From Axinella damicornis (Eukaryota; Porifera; Demospongiae; Axinellida; Axinellidae): a stretch of DNA of 64,000 nucleotides. This document shows, in pieces, positions 42,892-55,700 of the stretch. The DNA is taken from the NCBI GenBank assembly GCA_963931865.1, contig OZ007511.1, positions 4,482,626 to 4,546,625 of the forward strand. The letters are read 5' to 3'. A program made the translations under genes and the position numbers. Under the pieces are notes generated by a model. It saw only the letters and a program-made list of their open reading frames with translations, was not told the origin of the DNA and did not search any database. Each line of letters opens with the position of its first letter. Position 1 is the stretch's first letter.

Positions 42892-43311
42892 TAGGCCTGA
42901 GCTAATTATTCACAAAATTTCCCCCATTATTTTATTTGAATATTCTTGACAACTAAGCCCATTATTTTACATCAACAACCTGTTATTCACAAAATATTTT
43001 TGACATCGTGATCGACTTTTTGTTTACGAGCCAACTCAGATGGCTTGGGGCTCCGTAAGCGGTCTAGCAGAGACACACAGGAGGAGGTAGACTCGTGCTC
43101 TGTAGCCTCTGTTCCTGTTTCGGAGCTTGAAAGCGACGAAAGGTCACCACAGCACTCCACATCAGACTCACACAAGGCAGCCATGAGCCATGTAGCTGAA
43201 ACTACACGCCCACTAATAATTATTTCCATTTTCTGGCCCGATTATTCGCGAATAATTCGGGTAAGTCCCTATTATTCTGCAAATTATGTGCGCATAATTA
43301 GCTCAGGCCTA
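42892..43311. mobile_element. hAT-type element with internal ORF fragment
   Basis: Inverted ends are TAGGCCTGAGCTAATTAT and its reverse complement. An exact 8-bp duplication, AGCTGGTG, lies at 42884-42891 and 43312-43319. A minus-strand frame (43229 to 42987) reads SSCVSLLDRLRSPKPSELAR KQKVDHDV-like sequence, which resembles the linker near the BED finger of hAT-encoded proteins (from memory). The transposase core is absent. Confidence 0.88.
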
Positions 43312-43439
43312 AGCTGGTGTTTACAATTGCTACTACTTTGCTCAGTAATTACTATGTCATAGGCAGCTAGATTAACATGACTCAATCCAAAATGTTCGTG
43401 ACATCACATCAGTGAGTCGAGGGGAGCAATGGCAGCCAT

Positions 43440-43835
43440 TGGGAAGACCGGTACCAAAGCAATCATAACTTCACCAGTAAGGTGAGTTTCACCACCATTA
43501 TTATGAGAAAGCATCAGTGTGTGACAGTGAAGGTGATGGTATAGTCAGAATCACCTTTTCTAAGTGGACAAACATCACATTATTATTACAATCGTTATGA
43601 GGGGCTACCACACTCCTGGTAGCTGCATGTTGCACTCCTGGCTGGTAGTGCATTACAGCTCGCTCCTATTAACGCACATGCGACGTGAGTACCATGCTCA
43701 GTCGAGTCAGCAATATAATGGTGCTCACAACTTCACCAGCACAGTGAGCTTTGGCATGTAAGCATCAATGAACGACAGCAATATCACAACCGTGTGATCA
43801 GAATCTCTGCATGTGTGCCTTTGTAGACCTTTCCT
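43440..43835. repeat. Degenerate relative of the right-hand array unit
   Basis: Contains gaggggctaccacactcctg, then cacaacttcaccagcacagt and gagctttggcatgtaagc in the order seen in 31440-31975 (partly permuted), with many substitutions. An old dispersed copy. Confidence 0.7.
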
Positions 43836-44315
43836 GCGAGCTATGACATGGGCGTAGCTAGCAATGGGGCAAGGGAGGCAGTTGCCTCCTCGCTTTTCTG
43901 GATAGACGCGTGTGTCCGGAGTCTCACACACTCCGCGTACGATGTGCGTTCGATCGATGACAGACTAGGCTGACCATGAGCCGGCGTATCCTCTTAATGC
44001 TGATAGTGCTGCAAGTCCGGGACAGTCAGGGCACCGGCATATTGCTGTAGCATTTCGAGAGCAACTGTTTGCGCGCACTGCACCTTAACTCATGAATAAT
44101 TAATTAGGCCGAAAAATCTTTGCCGCGCACTTCGACTCCATGCCTCCTCAGTCTCCAAATCCTAGCTACGTCCCTGCATGAGGTTTGATTATCTACCCGG
44201 CACAACCAGGAGTGGTAAGATTATATTATGTGGAACAGTTTTTCCCTACCAGAATTACAACCAATCGATCTGTGAACTCCCGCAAAATTAGCCCACTACA
44301 TGTTTGCACTGTGCC

Positions 44316-44450
44316 CAGTATATTAGCTCGCACACCAACTGAACAAGTAGTACATTAGATTTAAGCCACTGTGGCCCTCATCAGGCTGAAATGTCTGCCT
44401 TCAAACTACTTGAAGTATCTGTTTGTTTGGTGCTTGAGCTAATATACTGG
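44316..44450. repeat. Inverted repeat overlapping the last CARD-lipase exon
   Basis: gcccagtatattagctc (44314-44330) pairs with gagctaatatactgggc (44436-44452). Inner gaacaagtagta/actacttgaa pairing adds to the stem. The right arm contains the acceptor and first codons of exon 44446-44381, so the coding end of the gene lies within a hairpin. Confidence 0.75.
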
Positions 44451-47400
44451 GCATGGACATATCCAACCACAACAAAAACATGTTTGCACTGTGCAACCAA
44501 CCTTGTGGGACACAGGGACGGAGCTTGATACGGGTTCACTGAAGTGACTAAATGCTGCAACATCTGCAGAGGCACTAGCTTCAGTAGAACAGGCTCGCTG
44601 AGCAGTAGGAGGGCAGGAGAACTGGACGAGATTGCTGCTCACATCTTGTGGTTGAGTGAGCAGGTTTCGAGCAATACGCACTTGATGCAAAAACCAGAGA
44701 TTCTCACCTCGAATCAGGATACTGTCAAGATCGTCATAGTGGTGGTACTCTAAACATACTACCAGCGGCCTCAGAGAGCTTGCCTCTGTAATTGGCTTTC
44801 TCGGTTCAGGAGGATTTGAGCAACCGCCTTCCCCAGCACACATTTGGGTAACCTTATCAAGGTAGAGACCTGATTGGTGCTGCAATGGAAAATGATGATT
44901 ACCACACTAAAAAAATTAATCAGGGGAAGTACAGCATCTACTTTGGAAGTTACACTGTTTGTTGCTAACAATCACTACTACAGTGAAGGTGTACCTTCTC
45001 AAAGAGGCTTAGGTCAAGCTCTTCAATGGCTTCATCACTAAGGTGAGAGCACTGTGGAGAGTGAACTTCCTTCAGGTCAGGCAATGCTATGCGGTAGCAC
45101 TTTGTGTACGACTGCTGATCGGGTGAGACACCTCTGGCCTTTGATGCCTGAAGCAGAATAGCTTTCAGCTTTCGAAGAGCGGATGATAGGGTGTCTGGGT
45201 TGGATGAGATTCCTCCAGCAGAACTGAAGTGGGTGGGGTTTTGCAGGGTAATCAACTGCTGCATGATGAGTGCACAGACTGGGCCTTGAAAGTCCTATAT
45301 AGAGAGATATAAGGCCATCAAAGTAAGCGTCAAAATATCAATATCTTTGCACAACTAGTTCAATTTTCAACTTTAGGACCACAAATTATAGCCTAACATA
45401 GGAAGTGCACAATCCACAATATTTGCCAAGTACGCATACCTGGTTGGTCACTTCACCATGCAACAGATCGGGGAGCGAAACTGGGTCACTCCGCTGTTCA
45501 TACAGCCTGTCAAACGATGCCATAACACGAGGAAAAGCATCACTCTCCAGATAGAGTGCATGCACACTCTCGACAAACTCGGGGAATCTGTCAACTATTT
45601 GCTCGACTAACGTCATGCTGATCTGGGGCTGTCCGAACGTGATACATTTCAACCTATGCAGGTTGTGCATGCTGACATGGGGCAGGTCCCATATCTTGGC
45701 TGCTATCACCATGGCAATCAGACCTCCAAAGGAAAACCCTATGTACAAATAAGGAAAACATGAGAGACAATCAGTGATGACATTTGATATACTATGCAAA
45801 CAGATAAGAGAACCAGGCCCAAACATCTGTAGTAGGGTTGTACTGTGCAAACTATGATGCACTTTGAAATTCATTTCAGTATTCCTGCATTCCCATTCGG
45901 CCGTGGTGAAAACTCGGACTGGACTGGACCGGACCGACTGGAAGTACATGTAGTAATTAGTGTCTCCACGTGTAGAGAAAATAGCTTACTTGGATCGTGC
46001 GAGTATATCCATTGCGGCATTGCCTCATGCAGGGAAGTCAGAGAACAGTTTAGTCTCGCGAGTTGGCTGATTTGCACAGTATTTTGAAGCCACGAAGCGT
46101 TAGCGAGGTATCCGCGCGGGTCTATTAAAGTCTGCCGGTAGCGACGTCTGGGCCAAGCGAGTGTGAGTAATCTATGCATCGAGTACTAGTTATTCTACTG
46201 TCCGTGAGACTCGCGATCGCCCCTTGCTAGCTATAAGCTTGACATAAACGCAACGCTAACTACAAACGCAGTAGCAATACAGACAGTACCTTTGCTGAAG
46301 CTCTTCGGGTCCCACGAAACTCCTCCGGCAGTTGTCTGCAAGTGCTACATGTAATAACATAGCACTAAGTCGCTCTACTTGCTATTTCACTTCCAGTCGG
46401 TCCGGTCCGGTCCGGTCCGGTCCGGTCCGGGTTTTCACCACGGCCTTCCCATTCCTGCCTGGGACATTACTTTAGCCAACTGCAGCAGTTGAGAGCCACG
46501 GCATATGTTTGCTTGGTCTAGGACTAATTAGCCCTAAGTTAGCCCTAACCACCACATCTGGTACACTAAGCATGGGCTGTTGTCTCACTTGCCGTCCATT
46601 TGAATTCATTACTATAACCACCCCGTAATAAAAGAAACCATAAACGTAATTTTTATTGCTGGATACCTGACCTTGAGAATCATGAATGGTAGGTTTGAAA
46701 GCTTTTTGATGGCATGCCAACTCTCCCTACCCATCCAGCAATAATGTGATTTAGCAAACCTCCTTTCATCGTCAAAAGAAGGCTGTATTCAGTCCTTTTC
46801 ATCATCCAGCTTCATTGTTCTTGAGTTCCCTACAAAACAGCTGCCCAAACAATTCAAAAACAAGTTGTCATTCATGTCCCAGTCTCAGCCCAGTGCTGGG
46901 TCATGTCCAGGCCTGGCAAACATTTACCATAAATTTTCTGCAGTTCTAGCTGTGGAAAATGGCTCAAGTAATGTCCTAAGTAGAAATACAAACACTGAAA
47001 CAGAAACCACGACGTACTAATAAACCATAATGTGAATGTATATTTGCCTTGGTAAGGTGGTACTGTGCACAGCATGATTACACATCATGTAATCAAATCA
47101 GTAGTACAAAGTATATGTAGGAAGCTTACACAGGAACAATCATGTATGCACTTACCAGTCAGGACAACAGAAAAACCCTCAAACAGTTGTTCAACGAAGT
47201 AGTATAGGGGAATTCGGCTACTCAGGTCTTGGATTCCTGTGGAAGGGTAACCACACATTTAAACATTAGTACCTTAAGGTCACTAATGTTTGCGGGTACT
47301 AATTTTAGCGAATTGGGCATGCAGCGGATTTGGCGACTATTAATTTTAGCGTCTTAACTCATCAGAGCTGCTGGCAACTTATCTGTTCAAGAGGCAACCG

Positions 47401-50400
47401 CGCTGCTCAGTCTGCTGGTAAAGGCTAGTGCAACAGGTAGGACAAACTCACTGTTCAGAATGTCGTCTCATGTCTTGCTCTTACCTCGCAGATAGCCTCT
47501 GATTCTTACTATAGAGCTAACTATCTTCACAGATCACTTCGTAGGCGGCTAGTTTGAGAATTGCTCCAATTAATGCACACGTATATGACGTCACATGCTG
47601 CTAATACTATTGTTTGCGGGTTCTAAATTTAGCGATTTTTTCGAATTCGCTAAAATTCGCTAAAATTAATACCCGCAAATAATAGTGACCTTATAAGGTA
47701 ATACAGGACATAACGCAAAGTATAGTCTGTCCCCCGACCCTTCCCTCGTATAAAGCGGACAGTAAGCAGGAATTCATACAGTGGGGGGGGGGGGGGGGGG
47801 GGGGGGCAACTGAGATCCCCCCCCCTGAAGGTATGACATCATGTAAACATGTAAACAAGGCATGTCCCCAGACCAGGCATGCTTTCAGATGTCGTCTGCT
47901 TTACATGCTTCAGTTTACTATCCCATCCACCCCCCAGCAAAAAATCCTGTGTGAAACCCTGGTGAGTAATGCAGGACATAACACAAAGTAGTCTGTCCCC
48001 TGACCATTCCTTCATATATTTAAACAGAGGGAGAAGAGAGGAAGGGTCTGGCAAATGACCCAATAGCCAAGGAATTTCATTCAATTAGTTTGAAGAGGGG
48101 GGTGGGCGATTGATACGTAGTGGGCCCTTGATACATGGTGGGCGCTTGATACGTACTCTACAGTAAGTATGTTAGAAGCCTATAGGCATGCCCAACATGT
48201 GACTGCATGATGAATAGCAATACATTTGGATGATGCTCACGGTGGTCCTTGGCTACCCGGAAGGTGTTCAGCCCCTTCCTCTCCATCGTTTTATATAAAG
48301 GAGGGATCTGGGGACCAGACTAGATGCAAAGGGAACACATGAATGATAGATTATATACCTTCCTCGAATGACTTGCAGGTGTGCATCCACCACGATAGGG
48401 TGCAGCTGTCCGGGAAAGCTACATAGCATGTGGTGCCCTTCCGTCCAATGAGATACTTCGGCACTTCACCCTGTGGGCTCGGTCGAGATAGCGACACTTC
48501 TTCCAGCGAGTGGGAGTGAACGTTGTCATTGAAAAAGCTGAGAAAGGTGTTTGGTTCACAAACATTGACAGCGTAGGCACACATGCTTGCATTTAGAACC
48601 ACGTCTGGCATGAGTAGCTTCAAGTCGGGTTTAGTGGAGGTGTTTTCAGCAACCATTTCCTGGACTGCAAAGTCTTTGCTGATTTCATCAATTTCTCTGA
48701 GAGCCCAGAGGAACACCTGATCATCGAGCAGCTGCTCTTGGTTCAATCCCGACAGCTGCTCTCTTACTTCGGCTGGGTCTACATTTGATTGTAAAGATAT
48801 GAGGAGGAATGGAGGAATTAAATCCTTTTCCAGCTGAGCTTTTGATTCTCCAGCCTTTTCTCCAGTGACTGGGAGATTGTGCATAAGCTGCAGTTGACAC
48901 CTGAGTTTGTGAGCGTGCACACTTTCAGAGAGAAATGTGTCATCCATGGGGCTGGAAACAGGTGCTTCTTCTCCTGCACGTAATAAGCACAAAATTTATA
49001 AATACCAGATTCACCTTCATCCCCTCTAGATCCCGTTCCTCCGATCCCAATAATACTTGCATAAGGTTATACCGTAGCTTGAAAAAGAGTGCTAACTTGC
49101 AAAAGAGCGTCCACCCCCACTTTTGATAAATTTCCTTATTGCTGAGTGCATTAGCATGATCGAGGATCTGAATGGGGAATCTCTATTTCTCATGATATAC
49201 GTACGTACATGCGTACATATGCATACCGGTACCTGTCACACTCAGGAATGCAGATAATGCTCGGGAATGTTCTGGGATTTCTGGCCGACCAATCAAGTTT
49301 TATATGCCATGAGGACTCAATGGTGCAAGATTATTAACCTTGACTCAGATCGGTGGACAAGCATATGGTTCCTCCAGGGCTTGCAGAGCTCGAGCAGCTA
49401 CATGTGGAGTCAGCGCAGTCAACATCCGTTTATACTGCAACTCCAACTAGGGTACAAGCAAGCGGGGTCTTCAGCTTGCTAGAGAGCTACATGTGGAGTT
49501 GGAACAGTGAGCATAATCGACATCAGCTCACACTATCAAACTCACACTTGCAATAGCTAGCTAGATCATGTAGGTATACACAAACCACCTGCTACACTTG
49601 CTTGGAAGTGGGGGTAGCAAAATGGAGTAGTTACTGTAGCCTACTCAATTTTCAGACAACCCTGTATGTGCTTTTGCTTCTTTCTTCCCTTGAGACCCAG
49701 CATTTTGCTGTTTGAAATTACAAGAAGCAATACACAGACTGAATGTTGTGGACAAGATGGTGCTGAGGACCAGGCAGCGAGAAATCAGACTCGGTCAGGC
49801 ACCAGAGCTTTTCGTCATTCTAGTCACTCTCTGTGTTCACACTTCAAGTGAGTTGCTGGTATGAGTGGTTTAACCATGGAGCGAACATCTGAAACAAGCA
49901 TGCAAGTTGAAGTGATTTGCACAATGGAGGGCGGACTTTGGGTTCAATTGCAGAATTTATGCCGCCTCTTGACAAGGGCCTTTGGTGAATTTTTGTGGAG
50001 TATTTGATGTGTACTAGTCTACTTATAAACTTCTGAAGCCTCCTTGCATGTTCGAAATAAGCTTGATACAAACCGTGGATAAGCGAGTTACCTCAGGCCT
50101 AGCTAGCTTCAGGTTCCCCAATGATTATAATTATGGCAGGCTACACTGGTAGGAGTCTCACGCAAGCTATGCAGTCACTGGTAGCAGTGCAAAAAATTCT
50201 GCTAATTGCTCAATGTCTGTCACCACCTTCCTTTAGAGGGGTACATATACATGTACACGATCGATCTAGCTAGTGCGAGTTTGAGAGTGTGGAGCTGAGA
50301 CAAAGATGTCGATTGCGCTCACTGTTGGACTCCACATTTAGCTGAGCTAGCTTGAGCTGCAAACCCTGAATGCCCCACTCGCTTGTACCCTAGCCTCTGG

Positions 50401-52611
50401 CTACGCGAGACCTTGTGGATTTGCAGAATAAACAGATGTCGACTGTGCTCACTGTTCAACTCCATATGTAGCTGCTCTGAGTTCTGCATGCCCTGGAGGC
50501 ACTGCACGCTCAAGCTCGCACACTGATCTAGGTCTCAAGGTTGTAACTCTCGCACTGTCAAGTCCTCGTGGCAAATAAAACTTTCTCTGTCTCCTATTAC
50601 ATAGCGTACATGAAAGTGGACGTTTACTATTAGCTATCTCAAAATGTTAATAATAATGAATAGGTGGCGGGCAAGCAATGATACGTGAGACCACGCAATA
50701 ATTGGAGGCATGGTTCCGAATCACCACTCTTGAGCGGGCCAGCAGCAGCCATCAAAGACGTTGTGCCACCTTTCTTCTTCCAAGGCTGTTGGGCATCCAC
50801 TGACAACGTGTCTAGTTGAGCGCTACATTATACGTATACTTCGTACCGTGACAACGCCAGCTGCAAATCTCGGCGAAATAGGGTAGGTGCAGGTATTATG
50901 AGACAGCTGGGTTTCATACTTTGCTGCAATTTACAGACATTGTCACTTGGCCTGAACATTGTCAAATGTATCCTCTACCGTTTGATAGGTGCAAAGCATT
51001 CGGTATTCATGATTTGGACAGTATATAAAATTTTGATGAAATTTATGGGTAGTTCCGATTGTCCTAATACAAAACGCACTGCCAGAATACCAACAAGCAT
51101 GCTTGCATGGAAATGGTTCTAGCAGAATCTTCTATGCTGGTAGGGTGTAGCTACCTATGATTATTATAGACAAAACTGGAGGTTAATTAATAGGGGCGGC
51201 TACCCTACAACACATTTTTCTGTACGTCTTGCTGAATGGATTTAGCTAAAATGCTGTTCACAAAGCAGCTCTACCACTTGTTACTCAAGGGGGCTACGAA
51301 GTCATATGGCGTCGACGAACGAACGTCTCATCGTGGTTTCTCCCCTGCAATGTAACATGTACAAAACAGGAAAATTGACCTCGCGATGGTAACACTGTTA
51401 ACTCCGTAAGGTAGGTGCTGGTATTATGAGTCGGTACCAATTATGGGTTTCAAACTTTACAAGAATTTATAGACACCGTCACTTCACCTGAAGATAGTCA
51501 ACTGTATCCTCTATCATTTGATAGAATGAATGGTGCAAAACATTTGGTATTCATGATGTGGCAAGTATTATTTAAATGTGATGAAATTTACGGCTAGTTC
51601 CGATTGTCCTAATAAAAAATGTACTGCCAGAATACTGACAAGCATATTTGCATGGAAATGGTTCTACCAGAATCTTCTATGCTGGTAGGGTGTGGCTACC
51701 TAGCCAAACGATGATTAGGTACGAAAACATATAGCAAAACTGGGGTGACCCATAATACCCTACCCTGACTCATAATTGCCTCACTAACGAATGTGACAAA
51801 AATGCAGCTAAACTGCACTACCGAGACAATGCTGTAACTTTGCCTACCATGGATTATTAGTACAGTGTATTATCTTGTTAAATTTGTACTCTAGTACAAT
51901 CACATCCTGTTGATAGCTTGTTGGTTAATTGAAATGGTTAAGTGACTCATAATACCAGCACCTACCTTATCTGGGTATTTGCGAAGCGTACTTACATAAA
52001 CTCGACGTAGCCCCCTCCAGACTGGGTCTGTCTTGATACTGAGACGTACAGAAAAATTATTTAATTCCTTATCTCTGTTGTTTTGCTGCTCCAGAACATC
52101 CTGGCTTGGTACATAAGTAGCACTTACCATGAAGTGTTTGGTTGCCACATTTTGGTTTCCATTCACGGCACGAGTTGCAGGTTACAACATATTTTAGATG
52201 ACTTAATTCCAATGACATTCTGGCGCGGCGTAGCTAGCTAGCTACATTTGCTACGCACAAACATACAGCAACGTACATTTTAATCAACCTACTTTTCAGT
52301 AATGTGACGATCTCGGAGTCTGGCCCAAGGATAGTGCAGAAACGATCAAAATTGCGAACGTCTTCTTTCACCAGATTGCACACAGCCTGCAGGGCCATCG
52401 AGGGTTCAAATGAATCTTCTGTTATGAGGTCCTTTTCGTAAAGCTTGTCGATTATTTCTGCGTGTTGCGAGATGAAACGCAGCAGAGCATCTTGGTTTCT
52501 GTCTAGAGCCGCTAACTTTGGCACTAATTCAGCGGCCATTTCGGAAGGACTAGCTGGAGTTTGCAGTTGGCAGGGAAGTTCCACATGTTCCAGCCCTAGC
52601 GCGCGATGCAT
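44381..52611 (-). CDS. CARD-like domain + class 3 lipase-like hydrolase (gene A of divergent pair)
   Basis: Exons from 5' to 3': 52611-52293, 48973-48359, 47236-47156, 45738-45440, 45294-44995, 44879-44502, 44446-44381 (stop). All phases agree, giving 685 residues. The N-terminus (about 25-106) is a death-fold domain of CARD type: LLRFISQHAEIIDKLYEKDL then ITEDSF. After a helical linker comes a beta-rich entry to an alpha/beta hydrolase (YLIGRKGTTCYVAFP), then VVLTGFSFGGLIA with the nucleophile Ser in G-x-S-x-G, CITFGQPQIS, and ALYLESDAFPRV with a candidate catalytic Asp. The catalytic His is not assigned. The C-terminal 190 residues are Ser-rich and unassigned. The likely product is a cytosolic lipase or esterase recruited by CARD-CARD contact (inference). 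Start choice: Met at 52611, or Met 25 at 52539. The 33-nt exon 2 of gene B is absent here, yet phase is kept. Confidence 0.82.
45883..46459. mobile_element. Element with TCCGG-repeat inverted ends
   Basis: The left arm (cggccgtggtgaaaact then ggactggaccggaccgactg) and the right arm at 46389-46459 (cttccagtcggtccggtccg then gggttttcaccacggcc) are inverted copies. The right arm has expanded to about six TCCGG units. It lies in the gene A intron between exons 47236-47156 and 45738-45440. No target duplication identified. Confidence 0.75.
47270..47700. mobile_element. TA-ended MITE with ~45-bp inverted ends
   Basis: Left TACCTTAAGGTCACTAATGT then gcgggtactaattttagcga; right tcgctaaaattaatacccgc then aaataatagtgacc and ttataaggta. 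About 430 bp, no transposase. It lies in a gene A intron. Confidence 0.85.
47783..47806. repeat. Poly-G run of 24
   Basis: A homopolymer in a gene A intron, followed at 47819-47825 by a short C run. Confidence 0.95.
49365..49560. repeat. Dispersed repeat, copy 2 of 3
   Basis: Shares ggcttgcagagctcgagcag, ctacatgtggagt and agggtacaagcaagcggggt with 19802-19965, with a partial internal duplication of the ctacatgtggagt block. Confidence 0.65.
50270..50530. repeat. Dispersed repeat, copy 3 of 3 (inverted)
   Basis: The reverse complement contains the same blocks: ggcttgcagctcaagc, actccacat in the given strand, and cgcttgtaccctagcctctg at 50382-50401. Two internal copies (ending near 50345 and 50470) again suggest a dimeric unit. 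Confidence 0.6.
50880..51190. repeat. Diverged duplicate of the MITE interior
   Basis: Matches 51410-51745 at roughly 80% by eye: aggtattatgag, gacattgtcact, tttgataggtgcaaagcatt, tagttccgattgtcctaata, atggttctagcagaatcttc. It has the left end (ggtaggtgcaggtattatga) but not the right end. Confidence 0.8.
51407..51969. mobile_element. TA-ended MITE with 26-bp inverted ends
   Basis: Starts TAAGGTAGGTGCTGGTATTA and ends with the exact inverse (taataccagcacctacctta). The element is 563 bp including TA at each end. No coding sequence. It lies in intron 1 of gene A. Confidence 0.88.
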
Positions 52612-52717
52612 GCATGCAATCTATATGATGCACCCAACCATGTATGGTCAGGTGACAAATGCGGCGCGCGCTTCAAAGTTCCAATTGCTGCTGCATGTAC
52701 TGATCCGAGGGCGAGTG
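52612..52717. promoter_or_regulatory. Short bidirectional promoter between CARD-lipase genes
   Basis: Only 106 bp separate the proposed ATGs of gene A (52611, minus) and gene B (52718, plus). The region has a GC-rich block (gcggcgcgcgctt) and no clear TATA box. The plus-strand frame of gene B stays open upstream of 52718 through further ATGs, so the two transcripts may overlap at their 5' ends. Shared control is inferred from spacing only. Confidence 0.6.
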
Positions 52718-55700
52718 ATGGCTGAGAAGCCAGTGTCTCAGGTGAACGATGCAGTCGCAAAGGCCGTACAAAAGAATTTCACTGCCTTACGAAAGTCTGT
52801 CGTCAACGAGAATATTCTGGACAAGTTGTTCGAGGAGGAAGTGATCGATCAGAACACGTACGATGCCGCGATCGCGCAGCAAAATCTCGTCGTAGTTGGA
52901 CGTCAAATAGTGCTTTGTGTCAGGGAAAAACTCAAGAGCGACGCCACATTCTTTACAGAGTTCTGTGGTCTGCTCGATGAAGCAGATTTGGAGGACCTAT
53001 CCACGAAGCTGAAAGGTATTATATAAACGCCCACTAGCGTTTGTAATCAGGCATGTCACCAACGTAAAATTAATTAGCGCGCGTCACTGTGAAACATTCA
53101 TAGTCACTAGATTATGTGCCAGAAATCTGAGGGGTTCCATAATTTGGCATGTTGTCTGATCTTTCTATATTTATCTACAGGTGACTATGAGAAACAGTTG
53201 TCTGATGCAGCAGGTCAGTCAACAGCCACTAGCTAAGCTAGCTGCAATCTGTTCATTTTTCAGAAGCCCAGTTGAATTTAACGTCATTGATACATGTACA
53301 ACACAAATTTCTACCTTATGCAATCAACATCATAGCCGGTTATCTGCCCTCAATCTTTCCGCATTCTCAATAAGACTCTGTTTCATGAGTGGCAAGAAGA
53401 TGATACGTTCTATAGAGCGCTTGCAATTGACTTCACCGGCCGTAAAACAACCGAAACACCGGCAGGTCCGTTATACTCCTAAGACTGTATGGCAAGAAAG
53501 TAGTAATTTCTATAGTTATCTTAGAAACGCAAGCAGCTTGGAACTTACGAAGTACTACTGTGTCAACTTTCGCTGTAGCGCAGTTACCATGCCGATTAGA
53601 TCGAGCAGCTACACGACCTGGAATACAAGTGAGACAGCATAGCAAGTTCAGTTCAGCTGCCATTGAACTCCATGTTCTTTTGCCATACGAATTAGTACGT
53701 GGTTTTGTGACGTAATTGCAACCGTTCTATCAGAAATGCGCGCAGCTGCATAGCTGTCTTCCAAGTATGTTAACAGTGAGCATACCTGCTAAGTTCAGGC
53801 TGATCCCTGCGCAGATTGGAGAAGCAGACAAAACTTTGTTGTTTTTTTTCCATACTAGCAATGTTATTCTTGCCACTCAAAATGGCTGCCTGCTTCACGT
53901 GCACTCGATTTTGTGCAGAGCTGTACTGTGCTACTTTGCATCGGAGGTTTTTCCAATAAGAATGTACTGGTCATGTGTTCAGGGAACCCCACATTTGGTT
54001 ATCCTACAATATGCATCACTAGCCTATAGAGTTATCTTTTCTTCCGTTCAGGTCAACCCACATTAAACATCAGCCAGGTGAAACAACATCTTGAAAACCT
54101 GCAAGCCATTACTGGTTCTGGAAACTCAGATGCTGAATCAAAATCTCACCTTGCACAGAGTGTGCTGCAAGAATTCATCAAAACCTCCCTCCTAGCAGGT
54201 GCTCAACCTGGTGACGTGAACCAGAGCCTCACACACCTGTACCGTGTTGATGTACTAATGGATTCCAAGACATACCGATGGGCAGTCGAGGAGATTGAAC
54301 GGATCAGGAAGAGCTTGACTGCACCCAAATCTGTGTTTTCTGCCAAGAATGCAAATGTCTTCACATCAGTGATGGACCAGGAACTAGCCAATACGATGTA
54401 CCATGCCGTTCTATGTAGCCATATGGTAGACAATGGTGGGTCAACAACAGACGAATCGTTGCAGTTCCTGAACACTGCATTGAAAGGCCAGCACTCAATC
54501 AGTGAGGTAGCTATGTGTACCCCCTCTTCGCAGGTCACCGTTCCCAAATTCCTCATTGCTCGCCAAGGTACCACTATCTACGTGAGCTTCCAAAGTAATT
54601 GCAGCCTTTCAACTTGGCGGAGATACAAGTCATTCGAAGAAGGTAATGCTTTCTTGCAATCAGTTGCACCATTTATTAAGATCTACGAGTGAGCTATATT
54701 TTCCAGTGCACAACACAGTGGCATTTTAGTAGCCGTCCCACACCCATGGCCAGCTTTTCGTTGCTTGCAAGCACTGAAAAGCAGGGAGGGGCTGTTACAT
54801 TTCCTCATGTGAGGAAATGTACCAGCCCCTCCCCGCTTTTCCGTACTGCAAGCGATGAAAAGCTGGGCATGGGACTGGGAATGAGGATATAGATCAATCT
54901 GGTAACGATAACCATGAAGACAATAATAATGAGCATGAAGGTTGTCGTCACCCCAGTATGTATGAATGCATATCATAGGGCAGCCTGAGCCACAAGATGG
55001 CAAAGGCTGTGGTTTTCTTTTTCACAGTACGACGTTGGCGTGCTGTACATTATTAACCCCTGGAATTTTATTTAGCATGGAGCCCTTAAATTACCAGATA
55101 CAATTGTACAAAGTGCAGTAGTCACAACCCTCGTTCCCATGGCCTTTTGTCACATACAGTATGCGACAAAAAGCTGGGGAGGAGCCTGGGAATGAGGTTA
55201 TTAGTAACCACATATTTACCGCCACTATGAATATTTGCATGCCAGGATTGCACCAACAGAGCATGGACTTCCCTCTGAGGTTCTTTCAGGAGGAGCTCTG
55301 GAAAGGAAACTCCATTATTCTCACGGGTAGGCTTGTCTGTGAGGTCGTGTAGGATAGAGTGGTTTCCTCAGACACCACAAAGCATTTTACTTGATGCGTG
55401 GTGATCCTTTGGTATAGACGTTGAACCAAGCTTACTGTACTGTGTTCTATTCCAAACTTGTGAAGCTCTTCAATTCCTGAATTGTACTTTGTAGCTGTAC
55501 CTCACAGCTGTGGAGAAAAATCAGGGAGATAAAACCTGGGCGGAGACCTGGGAATGAGGCTACTTTGTACCTCACACCATTCCAAGGTGGCATATCCAAT
55601 GTACATGTAACCACACAGAGACCACACTCAGTAATTCGCTATATATGAGAGAAATTAAATTCACCAGCACCATTAAAGCATTGTGAATGTAATTAGAATG

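Larger units (their letters stand above)
49000..52290. other. Long first intron of CARD-lipase gene A
   Basis: Holds dispersed repeats (49365-49560, 50270-50530), duplicated sequence (50880-51190, 51410-51745) and a MITE (51407-51969). An open minus-strand stretch at 51990-52166 (RLSIKTDPVWRGLRRVYVST) has mixed splice signals and overlaps the MITE edge. I do not call it an exon. Confidence 0.45.

Noticed and set aside
50898..51122. 74-codon plus-strand ORF
   Set aside because: It lies in a diverged MITE copy, and the paired copy at 51410-51745 does not keep the frame.
54203..54574. Minus-strand 123-codon ORF
   Set aside because: It is a shadow of CARD-lipase gene B exon 54052-54642, which has homology to gene A in the plus frame.
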